Assembly (NCBI GenBank): GCA_963820415.1
Contig: CAWFZT010000005.1
Location: 124,001-188,000 of the forward strand
Origin: CAWFZT01 sp963820415
GTDB lineage: Bacteria > Chloroflexota > Anaerolineae > Anaerolineales > Anaerolineaceae
Direction: 5' to 3'
Length of the DNA stretch: 64,000 nucleotides
Program-made: the position numbers and the translations under genes
The notes under the pieces: model-generated
What the model saw: the letters and a program-made list of their open reading frames with translations, nothing else
The model's database searches: none
What the model was told of the DNA's origin: nothing
Shown: positions 8,755 through 17,484 of the stretch, piece after piece
Layout: each line of letters begins with the position of its first letter
Position numbering within the stretch: the first letter of the stretch is position 1

Positions 8755-10254
8755 ATGGATTCGAAAAATAGTGAATTATCCCGAACGGGATACCAGGGAC
8801 AGCCGGGTATCATCATCCTTGGGCTCGGCCCGGGCGCACCAGGACAGCTTACCCGCCAGGCCTGGGATTGGCTTAACCAGATCAGTGAAATTTTCCTGCG
8901 CACCAACCAGCATCCGACAGTCGCCGGTTTCCCACGCAATCTTAAAGTACATTCGTTCGACAGCCTGTATAAAGATGCAGAAAGTTTTGAAAGCGTTTAT
9001 GCCCAAATGGTGGAAAAGGTGCTGGAACTGGGCCAGCGACCTGAGGGAGTAACCTACGCCGTACCTGGGCACCCGTACGTGGCGGAAGCTACCAGCCCAG
9101 AAATTGCTCGCCGCGCTCGCCAGATTGGGTTGCCGGTACAGGTGATTGAAGGAATCAGTTTTCTTGAGCCGACCTTTACCGCTCTGGGGCTAGACCCATT
9201 TCCCCAGATGGCGTTGGTGGATGCGCTCGAACTGGGCATGGCGCACCATCCGTCTTTTCCACCTTCCTTGCCGGGGCTGGTAGCGCAGATCTATTCCCGC
9301 CAGGTAGCCGCGGAGGTCAAATTGACCTTGAACACAGTTTATCCGGATGAACACTCTGTTTGCCTGGTGCACGCCGCCGGCACAACGGATCAGTTGGTCG
9401 AGAATCTGGCGCTCTATGAAATTGACCGCAGCCCTCACCTGGGTCTGCTTTCGACGCTTTATGTACCCCCGCTTGGCGCAGATACCTCCCTGGAGGCTTT
9501 CCAGGAGATCGTAGCTCACTTGCGCTCCCCTAATGGCTGCCCGTGGGACCGCGAACAGACCCATGCGTCGCTGCGCACAAACCTGCTCGAGGAGACCTAC
9601 GAAGCCCTCGAAGCCCTGGACGCCGACGATCCGGTTGGCATGGTCGAGGAATTTGGCGACCTGATCCTCCAGGTCGTCCTGCACGCCCAGATCGCCAGAG
9701 AGAATGGGGAATTTTCCATGGCGGATATCCTGCAGGGGATCAACCGCAAGATTGTCCGCCGCCACCCGCACGTTTTTGGCGATTTTAAGGTGGATGGCGT
9801 ATCTGGTGTGCTGCAGAACTGGGAAAAACTGAAAGCCGCTGAACGCAAAGCCAATGGCCAGGAACACGTCAAAGGCATCCTGGATGGGGTGCCGCGCTCA
9901 CTGCCGGCGCTTTCACAGGCTCAGGAATTCCAGGATCGGGCTGCCCGGGTCGGTTTTGATTGGAACGATATCCAACCGGTGATTGACAAGGTTTTTGAGG
10001 AATTAGAAGAAGTCCGCAGTGCGCCCTCGGGCGAGGAGCGCGAAAAAGAGCTGGGCGACCTGCTGTTTGCCCTGGTGAATTTTGTGCGCTGGTACAAGGT
10101 GGATGCTGAAACAGCCTTGCGAACCACTAACCTGCGCTGGCGAACACGCTTTATCCACCTGGAGCAGCGCGCCCGCCAGCAGGGCCGCAGCCTGCAGGAG
10201 ATGACCCTGGCAGAAATGGACGTGCTGTGGGAAGAGGCTAAAAACCTTGAATGA
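8755..10254 (+). CDS. mazG: Two-domain protein: tetrapyrrole methylase-like plus MazG pyrophosphohydrolase
   Basis: 499 residues. Residues about 17-240 are a SAM-dependent tetrapyrrole methylase-type domain (GIIILGLGPGAPGQLT, YAVPGHPYVAE). Residues about 245-499 are a MazG domain with LRSPNGCPWDREQTHASLR, the metal-binding EEFGDLILQVVLHAQIA, and a second copy EELGDLLFALVNFVRWYKVD. This is the same fusion as Bacillus YabN. MazG hydrolyses (d)NTPs to NMP and pyrophosphate, including damaged nucleotides; the role of the N-terminal domain is uncertain. Start ATG 8755; an internal ATG lies in another frame only. Confidence 0.9.
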   Translation: MDSKNSELSRTGYQGQPGIIILGLGPGAPGQLTRQAWDWLNQISEIFLRTNQHPTVAGFPRNLKVHSFDSLYKDAESFESVYAQMVEKVLELGQRPEGVTYAVPGHPYVAEATSPEIARRARQIGLPVQVIEGISFLEPTFTALGLDPFPQMALVDALELGMAHHPSFPPSLPGLVAQIYSRQVAAEVKLTLNTVYPDEHSVCLVHAAGTTDQLVENLALYEIDRSPHLGLLSTLYVPPLGADTSLEAFQEIVAHLRSPNGCPWDREQTHASLRTNLLEETYEALEALDADDPVGMVEEFGDLILQVVLHAQIARENGEFSMADILQGINRKIVRRHPHVFGDFKVDGVSGVLQNWEKLKAAERKANGQEHVKGILDGVPRSLPALSQAQEFQDRAARVGFDWNDIQPVIDKVFEELEEVRSAPSGEEREKELGDLLFALVNFVRWYKVDAETALRTTNLRWRTRFIHLEQRARQQGRSLQEMTLAEMDVLWEEAKNLE

Positions 10255-10298
10255 TTTATTGGTAAGCGTTTAACTGTTGGTTGAGGCCGTTGACCATG

Positions 10299-11084
10299 CT
10301 ATAGAAGATGAATCTCATCTTCCTTTTCGATCCAGCCTGTTTTTAAATCGCTGTCGTCTGCTTCAAGCCATTCAAAAGCTTTTTCAACCATTTCATCGTG
10401 GCTGGCTTTTATTGACAGGTATAAACCGGAAACCAACCCGTACAGCCTATCTCTGAAGTCGTTCATGTCGTCACGGCGGTTTCCGGTCAGCTCAAAGTAG
10501 ACCGGTTTGCCGATGGCGATGTGCCTATACTGTGGGTTAACTGCCATAGGATAAATCGGCAATCTGCCACCGGTGGCTCTCCGGCACATTTCTCCCAGCC
10601 AGCAGAATCCACTGCTGAAAGAGTGGAAGCCAGTTTGTGGATCGATGGCTTTTTTGGTATTTTCAGGAAAGATGAGCAGGTCTTTACCTTCCTTTAGATA
10701 GGCCAGGCTTTTATAAAAGTACTCGGAAGACCAACCCTGGCTGGTATCAACCGGAATCGCCCCCAATCCCATTAGCAGCCTGACTGAAATGCGCGACACC
10801 AGGTAAGAAACCAGCATTCCAAAACGACCATCCAACTTCCAGATAGTGTGAACAAAATCGTTGTAGAGATAGACCGCGGCGCGGTTGAAATCCATCATGG
10901 CGCCGACCGCCCAGGGATAGAGGTGCAGCGGGAGCGAGGTGGTAATGGCGATTGGCCCGGTGGAGCCCACATGGTTGGAAACAAAGATAGCCGGGTTATG
11001 CACTCGGATGTTTTCCATTCCGGAAATTTGGAACCGAAAAGGAGTACCTGCCAGACGAATGATCTTGTACAGTCCATCTCCCAT
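10299..11084 (-). CDS. PlsC-like acyltransferase with a degenerate active site
   Basis: 261 residues, start preceded by TGAGGAAAATCAA. The fold cues of 1-acyl-glycerol-3-phosphate acyltransferases are present: AIFVSNHVGSTGP at about 32-44 and LLIFPENTKK near 136-145. The catalytic HX4D motif should read His-x4-Asp, but here H38 is followed by G43, and the FPEGT motif reads FPENT. So either the acyl transfer chemistry is altered or the protein is a non-catalytic relative. It lies downstream of tryptophanase on the same strand, with 135 bases between, so linkage is possible but not shown. Confidence 0.65.
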   Translation of the reverse strand: MGDGLYKIIRLAGTPFRFQISGMENIRVHNPAIFVSNHVGSTGPIAITTSLPLHLYPWAVGAMMDFNRAAVYLYNDFVHTIWKLDGRFGMLVSYLVSRISVRLLMGLGAIPVDTSQGWSSEYFYKSLAYLKEGKDLLIFPENTKKAIDPQTGFHSFSSGFCWLGEMCRRATGGRLPIYPMAVNPQYRHIAIGKPVYFELTGNRRDDMNDFRDRLYGLVSGLYLSIKASHDEMVEKAFEWLEADDSDLKTGWIEKEDEIHLL

Positions 11085-11219
11085 TTGATTTTCCTCATCA
11101 AATGGCGGCTATTCTAATTACTTAAACCCCTTTGTCTGGTAATTGGATCGATTTATTCGATGTGAATCCGGGCTAAAAACCAGGAAGATAGTAAAAGATA
11201 TAAATCCTTCAGAACACCT

Positions 11220-12596
11220 CTATAGAGGTTTAAAACGGGCGGTGAAGTGCCTCAGCAGGGGCGGAGCATAGGTGATGCGGTAGCCGCGCAGTGATTGGGC
11301 TTTAATTGCCAGGCGGATCAAGGATTCGGCCACATAATCTAGGTGGGCCTGGGTGTAAACTCGCCGCGGGATTGCCAGGCGCACCAGCTCAAGCTGCGGG
11401 TAGACCATTTCTCCGCTGTCCGGATCGGGGTAAGCGAACATGACCGATCCAATTTCAACCCCGCGCACCCCGCCTTCGAGATAAAGCTCGGCGCCCAGGG
11501 CCTGGCCGGGAAATTGGCCGTGCGGGATGTGCGGTAACAGGCGGCCTGCATCCAGGTATATAGCGTGCCCGCCAGGGGGTTCGATAATCGGGATGCCTGC
11601 TTCAAGCAGACGCTCACCCAGGTAGCCGGTCTGCCCGATCCGGTAAGCCAGATAATTTTCATCCAGACCTTCCCACAGGCCAGTAGCGATGGCATCCAGG
11701 TCCCTGCCTGCCAGCCCTCCGTAAGTTGGAAAGCCCTCGCGCAGGATCAGCTCGTTGCAGACTTTCTGATACAGGTCGGGGTCGCGCATAGCCAGGAAAC
11801 CGCCGATGTTGACCAGGGCGTCTTTCTTGGCGCTCATCCAGGCGCCATCTGCCAGGGAGAAAATTTCGTGGACGATTTCCAGGATACTTTTTCCGGCGTA
11901 CCCCGGTTCACGCAATTTAATGAAATAGGCGTTCTCGGCAAAACGGCAGGCGTCGATAAAGAAGGGGATTTTGAACTCCCGGTAGGTGGCAGCCACGGCG
12001 CGGATATTTTCCAGCGACACGGGTTGCCCACCGCCGGCGTTGTTGGTAATGGTAATCGCGCCAAAAGGGATATTGTGCACGCTGGTTTTCTGGATGAAAG
12101 CGCGCAGCTTGGCGACGTCCAGGTTGCCCTTGAAGGGGTGCTGGAGAGTGGGATCGAAAGCGGCGTCGGCTACCAGGTTAGCTGGTCGCCCGCCGCGCGC
12201 CCGGATGTTGGCATCCGTGGTGTCGAAGTGCATGTTGGAGGGCACGGACATGCCGGGTTTGACCAACAAGGCGCAAAGGATATTTTCAGCGGCGCGGCCC
12301 TGGTGGGTGGGTACGAAATAGTCGAATCCAAAGATTTTCTGCATGGAGTTGGCCAGTCGATAATAGGAGCGTGCTCCAGCATAGGATTCGTCGCCCTGCA
12401 TGATGGCGGCCCACTGTGCCTGGCTCATCGCCCCGGTGCCAGAATCAGTCAGAAGGTCCACGAAAACGTCTTCTGCCCGCAGGGAAAAAAGATTGTAACC
12501 GGCTTGCAGCATGGCAACCTGCCGTTCTTCAGGCGAAATTAATCGGATGGGTTCAACCATTTTGATGCGGAAAGGTTCGACCGGATAGTGAGCCAT
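11220..12596 (-). CDS. tnaA: Tryptophanase (beta-eliminating lyase)
   Basis: 458 residues with a strong AGGAGG binding site. This is a PLP enzyme that cleaves L-tryptophan to indole, pyruvate and ammonia. YPVEPFRIKMVEPIRLI, DLLTDSGTGAM, PTHQGRAAENI and ADGAWMSAKKDALV (the SAKKD lysine forms the Schiff base) are plain. The close alternative is tyrosine phenol-lyase. VRGVEIGSVMF follows the tryptophanase pattern; the lyase has an Arg here (SMERG). RSYYRLANSMQKIFGF also looks tryptophanase-like. No TnaC-type leader peptide or TnaB permease was seen. The stop codon lies inside a 14-base palindrome at 11216-11229. Confidence 0.85.
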   Translation of the reverse strand: MAHYPVEPFRIKMVEPIRLISPEERQVAMLQAGYNLFSLRAEDVFVDLLTDSGTGAMSQAQWAAIMQGDESYAGARSYYRLANSMQKIFGFDYFVPTHQGRAAENILCALLVKPGMSVPSNMHFDTTDANIRARGGRPANLVADAAFDPTLQHPFKGNLDVAKLRAFIQKTSVHNIPFGAITITNNAGGGQPVSLENIRAVAATYREFKIPFFIDACRFAENAYFIKLREPGYAGKSILEIVHEIFSLADGAWMSAKKDALVNIGGFLAMRDPDLYQKVCNELILREGFPTYGGLAGRDLDAIATGLWEGLDENYLAYRIGQTGYLGERLLEAGIPIIEPPGGHAIYLDAGRLLPHIPHGQFPGQALGAELYLEGGVRGVEIGSVMFAYPDPDSGEMVYPQLELVRLAIPRRVYTQAHLDYVAESLIRLAIKAQSLRGYRITYAPPLLRHFTARFKPL

Positions 12597-12845
12597 AAAG
12601 TCCTCCTCGATAATTTTCCAGGTGATGGATTAATGGAAACCTGGCAGTATTGGTGCGGCCTCTGGATGGGGGAATTCTAGCATAATGTTGATTTGGATGA
12701 AACCCAGAAGGGCGGGAACCTCCCGCCTGGGGAGAAATAAGTATCCTGAAATAAGGATTGAGCCGATATGCGTGTAGGCTTTTTAATATTAATAATTTTC
12801 AATTAAATATAATTCCGCTAATAATTAATAATATTAACTAATGTC

Positions 12846-12873
12846 TTGACAAATCAAAAGAAAGTGCTATCAT
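12846..12873 (+). promoter_or_regulatory. Sigma-70-type promoter for the repeat-protein cassette
   Basis: TTGACA at 12846-12851 and TATCAT at 12868-12873 are separated by 16 bases, in an AT-rich stretch 72 bases before the gene start at 12945. The -35 box is a perfect consensus. It is the best promoter match seen in the window. Confidence 0.7.
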
Positions 12874-12944
12874 TACTTAAGATTATTGTTGCTACGCTCG
12901 TTTTAAAGAATTGTTTTTGGCCAATTACTTAAAAGGAGCATAAA

Positions 12945-14070
12945 ATGGAAGAGCAAACCATCGCATTAACTGGTAAGAATTTAGTCGTGGTCAAAGCCCA
13001 TGGTGACCTGTCCTTGTTGGGCTGGGATCAGGCCGAGGCGCGACTGCTCACCAGCGACATCCATAACCTGCGCATCAGCCAGGATGGCGAAGCGCTGCAG
13101 GTGATCTGCCTGGAAGATTGCGAACTGACGCTGCCGGAAAGTATGGCTGTTCGCATCGACAAGACTGGCGGAGATGCTTTCGTGCGAGGAATCAAAGGCA
13201 AGCTTGAAATCCAGAAGGTGGGCGGCGACCTGTCGGTTGAAGGCGCTGAAGACGTGGAAATTGGCCAGGTGGGTGGGGACTGCCTGGTTTACCAGGTCAA
13301 AGGGCGCCTGGCCGGGCAGCGCTTTGGCGGTGATTGCAGCGGCCTGCAAGTCAGTGGGCCTTTATCTTTTGAACATATCGGCGGGGACGCCGACTTCGAG
13401 GTAGTTTCGGGGGCGGTGACCCTGCGCGCTGGCGGGGATATTACTTTGCAGGTCACCGAGCTAAATGCCCCGGTAAGTCTGCGCGCCGGCGGAGATATCC
13501 GGCTTCACCTGTCCACGGACGCTTCGGCGACTCTGGATCTGGAAAGCGGCGGAGACGATATTGAAATCCACGTGGGTGATAAAGATGAAGAAGTGGAAAA
13601 ATGGGCTTACGGCGCTACACTTGGCAGCGGTGGCATCCCTGTGACCGTGGATGCTGGCGGAGACGTGCTGGTTACGGATGAAGTATGGGACAAAGACAAC
13701 GTAGAAGACCGCGTTGACAACCTGGAGAACCACTGGAAAGAGCTCGAAGAAGAGCGCCAGGAGCCTCGCTCACCTTCCAGGCACTGGCCAGATATCGAAG
13801 CGATCACCCGCCGCGCCACACGGCACGGTGAAAGAGCTGCTCGCCGGGCCGAAGAACGCGTGCACGCGGCTATGCACCGCATGGGGAATTTCCCGCCGTT
13901 CCTCCTATCCGCCCATGCCACCCATGGGGCCTTTTACACCCAAAGTGAACCCTGAACCGCCTCGCCCAAAGGTCAGCTCTGAAGAACGTATGCTGATCCT
14001 GCAGATGCTCCAGGAGAAAAAGATCAGCGTCGAAGAAGCCGAGAAGCTGCTGCGGGCGCTGGAAGGCTAA
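12945..14070 (+). CDS. Gly-Gly-Asp repeat (beta-helix-like) protein with SHOCT-like tail, frameshifted
   Basis: It starts at ATG 12945 after AAAAGGAG. Between residues about 60 and 220, GGD recurs roughly every 20 residues (TGGDAFV, VGGDLSV, VGGDCLV, FGGDCSG, IGGDADF, AGGDITL, AGGDIRL, SGGDDIE). This is the pattern of DUF4097/YvlB-type parallel beta-helix proteins. A basic helical stretch follows. The first frame stops at 13953-13955, but a one-base shift near 13890-13905 restores PPMPPMGPFTP and then SSEERMLILQMLQEKKISV, a SHOCT-like helical tail ending at 14070. The tail belongs to the family, so the break is probably one extra base. The function is unknown, possibly envelope-related. Confidence 0.7.
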
Positions 14071-14084
14071 GATTGGAGGAAGGC

Positions 14085-14768
14085 ATGACTTTATACGAGC
14101 GACGCCTTGAAATACTGCGTAAAGTGGAGAGCGGTAAATTATCCACTGAAGATGGATCGCGCCTGCTGGAAGAGTTGGAAATTGGGCTGCCCCCAGCACC
14201 AGGCCAACCGCTTCCGGCCGCGCGAGAGCCTGTCCCGCCTGCGTCTGAAGTTGAAATCATCTCACCTCCAGCGGCTCCTCAGGCGGGCCAATTGCCGCAG
14301 CTCACAGACCTGGAACAGTCACGCTTCAACTTCTGGCAAAAGTGGTGGCTCTTGCCCTTTGCCATAGGGGTGATCCTGACCCTGTTGGGGGCCTATTGGA
14401 TGTATCTTGGTTATCTTAGCGCCGGCCTGGGTTGGGGATTCTGGTTGTCCTGGATTCCCTTTGGAGTGGGAGTATTGATCACTGCCGCAGCGGCGCGCAG
14501 CCGGACGGCGCGCTGGCTGCACGTGCGCGTCCATGAAGCCGGTGGAAAAGATGGCAGGCCCCACAACATCAATATCAGCCTCCCCCTGCCGATAAGTTTC
14601 GGAGCCTGGCTGCTGCGTACTTTTGGGCGCTGGATGCCGGATGATTTCAACAAACAGCATATGGACGAGGTGCTGGCAATGCTGGACCAGGCGCTCACGA
14701 AGGATGCTCCTTTGCACGTGATGGTCAACGAAGAAGATGGGGACCAGGTCGAGGTGTTTATCGGATAG
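14085..14768 (+). CDS. Membrane protein with SHOCT-like N-terminus
   Basis: 227 residues. ATG 14085 is chosen over TTG 14073 because GGAGGA at 14075-14080 fits it. The N-terminal helix pair (RRLEILRKVESGKLSTEDGS) mirrors the tail of the upstream gene. Then come a Pro-rich linker, two membrane segments (LPFAIGVILTLLGAYWMYLG and WIPFGVGVLITAAA), and a cytoplasmic-looking domain of about 90 residues ending DGDQVEVFIG. It is in an operon with the repeat protein, with a 14-base gap. No family name is certain. Confidence 0.7.
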   Translation: MTLYERRLEILRKVESGKLSTEDGSRLLEELEIGLPPAPGQPLPAAREPVPPASEVEIISPPAAPQAGQLPQLTDLEQSRFNFWQKWWLLPFAIGVILTLLGAYWMYLGYLSAGLGWGFWLSWIPFGVGVLITAAAARSRTARWLHVRVHEAGGKDGRPHNINISLPLPISFGAWLLRTFGRWMPDDFNKQHMDEVLAMLDQALTKDAPLHVMVNEEDGDQVEVFIG

Positions 14769-14788
14769 CTTGCGTTATAATTAATTGC

Positions 14789-14935
14789 ATGAAAGCTATT
14801 CCCTCCTGGCGGTTGTGGGTGGCGTTGGTTTTACTGTTGGTGTCGCTGATTCTGCTCGTGGCAGTCTTTTGGCCTACCGGGCACGTCCACCAGGTGGTGC
14901 CGTTTCCGACCATTCAGGTTACTCCGGGGCTGTAG
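14789..14935 (+). CDS. 48-residue single-span membrane peptide
   Basis: ATG 14789 to TAG 14933 encodes MKAIPSWRLWVALVLLLVSL and continues as a hydrophobic span of about 22 residues, then a short hydrophilic tail with PTGHVHQVVPFPT. A longer reading of the same DNA in another frame (from TTG 14785) lacks this character and would only extend the next gene. The stop is two bases before the next ATG, so translational coupling is likely. The ribosome binding site is weak. Confidence 0.55.
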   Translation: MKAIPSWRLWVALVLLLVSLILLVAVFWPTGHVHQVVPFPTIQVTPGL

Positions 14936-14937
14936 AG

Positions 14938-15780
14938 ATGCAGAACCGGCGCGTCCTGATCGTATCAGGAATCGTATTCGCCTGCGGTTTCATCGTTTGC
15001 CTGGCTTTCCTGGTATTTTCTTATTCGGTGGGTTCTCTGGGGAGCAAAGAAGCCTCCCGGCCAACCGTATTTGTGCTTGAGCCGACCATAGCAGGGGCGC
15101 CAACGCAAGAACCTGAGACCACCGAGACGTCCTTGAAACCGGGGCAGCCAGCTCCTTCCGATACCCCATCAGCTCAGGATACGCCTTTGCCAACCCAGGT
15201 GATGGCCATCCCGACCCAATTGAGTCCGCTGGCTTTGCAAGAACGCCGCCTGGCGGTGCTGGAATGGCCTTCCAGCATCCACCTGGGTGATTCAGATGTG
15301 CTCACCCTGACCCTGTTGGTCGATCAGACTGGTAAGTTAACCCCCACGGCCCAGATTGGTGGCCATAAGGTCACCGGGGAGGCGGTCTATATCCCCGACC
15401 TGTATGACAGCTACAACCTGGTGGCTGCCGCGCGCCTCGATCTGGCGGGTGTCCAGATTTCTCCCCAGGGGATGGTCAGCCAGCCTATGCGTCCTGGCAA
15501 GGAAATTTTCTTTTCTTGGAGCATCAGCCCCGACCAGCTTGGGCAGTATCGCGGTACGCTGTGGTTGTATCTCAACCTGGTGCCGAAGAATGGTGGAAAC
15601 CCTGATCAATTGACCTTACTGGCGCCGGAAATTCAGATTGACTCGGTATCCGTATTGGGCTTGCCCGGCCCAATGGCGCGCTGGGGCGGTGTGGCTGGGA
15701 CGAGCCTCAGCATGGTGTTTGGATTCCCGTTTATTGAAAGCCTTTTAAAGAAGTTGTGGAAATGGATGCGTGGTAAGTAA
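14938..15780 (+). CDS. Membrane-anchored protein of unknown function
   Basis: 280 residues from ATG 14938. This start is preferred to the in-frame TTG at 14785 because translation then begins with MQNRRVLIVSGIVFACGFIV, a proper membrane anchor. A Thr/Pro-rich linker (about 40-100) follows, then an extracytoplasmic domain of about 150 residues with no recognised motif, and a second hydrophobic segment near the C-terminus with a basic end (KKLWKWMRGK). It looks like the terminal gene of the cassette that starts at 12945. Confidence 0.65.
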   Translation: MQNRRVLIVSGIVFACGFIVCLAFLVFSYSVGSLGSKEASRPTVFVLEPTIAGAPTQEPETTETSLKPGQPAPSDTPSAQDTPLPTQVMAIPTQLSPLALQERRLAVLEWPSSIHLGDSDVLTLTLLVDQTGKLTPTAQIGGHKVTGEAVYIPDLYDSYNLVAAARLDLAGVQISPQGMVSQPMRPGKEIFFSWSISPDQLGQYRGTLWLYLNLVPKNGGNPDQLTLLAPEIQIDSVSVLGLPGPMARWGGVAGTSLSMVFGFPFIESLLKKLWKWMRGK

Positions 15781-15807
15781 AAAAAATAACCGTTCCCACC
15801 AGATTTG

Positions 15808-15816
15808 TGTTAGAAT
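15808..15816 (+). promoter_or_regulatory. Extended -10 promoter before nuoA
   Basis: TGTTAGAAT at 15808-15816 has the TGn extension followed by TAGAAT. No convincing -35 box lies upstream, as is usual for extended -10 promoters. nuoA starts 64 bases downstream. Confidence 0.45.
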
Positions 15817-15880
15817 CGTATCTTAATTGTGGGTAGGGAAACAGGTATTTTGCTCTTATCATTCTTTGTAAGGAGCGAAT

Positions 15881-16237
15881 ATGTCGGATAACTGGCTGTA
15901 TATCGGTTTGTTCATGATCATATCGGCGTTCCTGCCCGCCGCAGCCATAACCATCGCAGGAATCCTGTCACCCAAGAAACCAGATAAAATTAAAAACTCG
16001 ATTTATGAATGCGGCATGGAGACCGTAGGTGAAACCTGGATCCAGTTCAAGGCCCAATACTACGTATATGCCCTGGTCTTCCTGGTGTTCGACATCGAAA
16101 CGGTCTTTTTGTATCCCTGGGCCATGGCTTATAACCAACTCAGCCTGTATGCAGTAGTCGAGGCGATCATTTTTATCCTGATCCTGCTGGGCGGCCTGTT
16201 ATACGCCTGGAGCAAGGGTGCCCTGGAATGGCTTTAA
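15881..16237 (+). CDS. nuoA: NADH-quinone oxidoreductase subunit A
   Basis: 118 residues, three membrane spans, with GTAAGGAGCG as binding site. The cytoplasmic loop KIKNSIYECGMETVGETWIQ and the following YYVYALVFLVFDIETVFLYP (Asp and Glu in the membrane) are the family signature. NuoA lies at the junction between the membrane and peripheral arms of complex I. It is the first gene of an operon that holds only membrane-arm subunits. Confidence 0.95.
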   Translation: MSDNWLYIGLFMIISAFLPAAAITIAGILSPKKPDKIKNSIYECGMETVGETWIQFKAQYYVYALVFLVFDIETVFLYPWAMAYNQLSLYAVVEAIIFILILLGGLLYAWSKGALEWL

Positions 16238-16253
16238 AACCGGGAGGTAAACA

Positions 16254-17462
16254 ATGAATTTCCTTAGCGACCCGGTACATTTCCTGACGGATTGGTTGAA
16301 CGGTTTGCTGTCGGGTTGGGGACTTTCAACCGGGCTGGTGCATTTCATCAGTTACATTATTGGGGGAGGTATCCTGGCTACCGCGGCAATGCTGTTAGTG
16401 CTTTTCCTCATCTGGTTGGAACGAAAATTGATCGGGCGTATTCAAGACCGCCTGGGCCCGAACCGGGTAGGCCCTTTTGGCCTGTTCCAGACCCTGGCAG
16501 ATATGCTTAAGATTTTCATTAAAGAGCATATCACTCCCGAGGGCGCCGACCGCGTCCCTTACGAGTTGGGTCCGGTCCTTTCGGTGGCAGCCGTGCTGAT
16601 GGTATGGGCGGTGCTGCCGTTTACGCGCACCACCATGGGCACCGATTTGAGTGTGGGGTTGCTTTTCATCTTTGCTGTCGGCTCGATTGGCGAGCTGGCA
16701 GTAATCCTGGCCGGCTGGGGTTCAAATAACAAATACGCCCTGTTGGGCGCATTCCGGGCGGTAGCGCTGCTGATCTCTTATTCCATCCCCATGCTGGTCG
16801 TTTTGCTCGTGCCGGTAATGCTGGCTGGATCATTGAGAATGAACGACCTGGTGCAAGCGCAGAACGTCTGGTATATCGTGTTGGCGCCGGTGCCGGCTCT
16901 CATCTTTTTCATCTCGTCCGTCGCCGAAGTCGGGCGTTCGCCATTTGACCTGACTGAAGCCGAATCTGAGATCGTTTCTGGTTTCAATATTGAATATTCT
17001 GGCTTGAAATTTGGGATGTTCTACGTGGCGGATTTCCTGCATGCCTTCACCATTTCCCTGATCTTTTCCACCATCTTCCTGGGTGGGTGGCGCGGACCCG
17101 CAGCAGAGCAAATTCCCATTTTGGGTTTCGTCTATTACCTGGTGAAAACCAGCGTAGTGTATTTCCTGGTGGTTTTGATGCGCGGTACTCTGCCGCGCCT
17201 GCGCATCGACCAGATGAACAATCTCAACTGGAAGTTCTTGACGCCTTTCTCACTATTCAGTGTAATCGTGTTTGCTCTGGCAGATAAGATCCTTCCCAAT
17301 TCCCTTACCCTGGGACGCGTGCTGGTGCTGCTGGCCGCCAATGCCCTGATCCTGGCGGCTATGGTGGGGGGAATGAATTGGTTCTCGGCGCACCGCAGGC
17401 GCCCGGTGGTGGTCACACGCCGGCGCCACGAGATTGCGCCACACAAAGACGTTTCAGCTTAA
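16254..17462 (+). CDS. nuoH: NADH-quinone oxidoreductase subunit H
   Basis: 402 residues, somewhat longer than the usual 330-350 because of extra N- and C-terminal residues. ERKLIGRIQDRLGPNRVGPF and IFIKEHITPEGADRVPYELG are diagnostic, as is FDLTEAESEIVSGFNIEYSG. NuoH forms most of the quinone-binding cavity and the first proton channel. The gene follows nuoA by 16 bases and is preceded by GGGAGGT. Confidence 0.96.
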   Translation: MNFLSDPVHFLTDWLNGLLSGWGLSTGLVHFISYIIGGGILATAAMLLVLFLIWLERKLIGRIQDRLGPNRVGPFGLFQTLADMLKIFIKEHITPEGADRVPYELGPVLSVAAVLMVWAVLPFTRTTMGTDLSVGLLFIFAVGSIGELAVILAGWGSNNKYALLGAFRAVALLISYSIPMLVVLLVPVMLAGSLRMNDLVQAQNVWYIVLAPVPALIFFISSVAEVGRSPFDLTEAESEIVSGFNIEYSGLKFGMFYVADFLHAFTISLIFSTIFLGGWRGPAAEQIPILGFVYYLVKTSVVYFLVVLMRGTLPRLRIDQMNNLNWKFLTPFSLFSVIVFALADKILPNSLTLGRVLVLLAANALILAAMVGGMNWFSAHRRRPVVVTRRRHEIAPHKDVSA

Positions 17463-17484
17463 TCTGGTTTGTGGGAGTTTGTCG

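Noticed and set aside
11565..12542. 325-codon open frame opposite tnaA
   Set aside because: Antisense shadow of tryptophanase; the codon pattern belongs to the other strand and the product has no recognisable motif.
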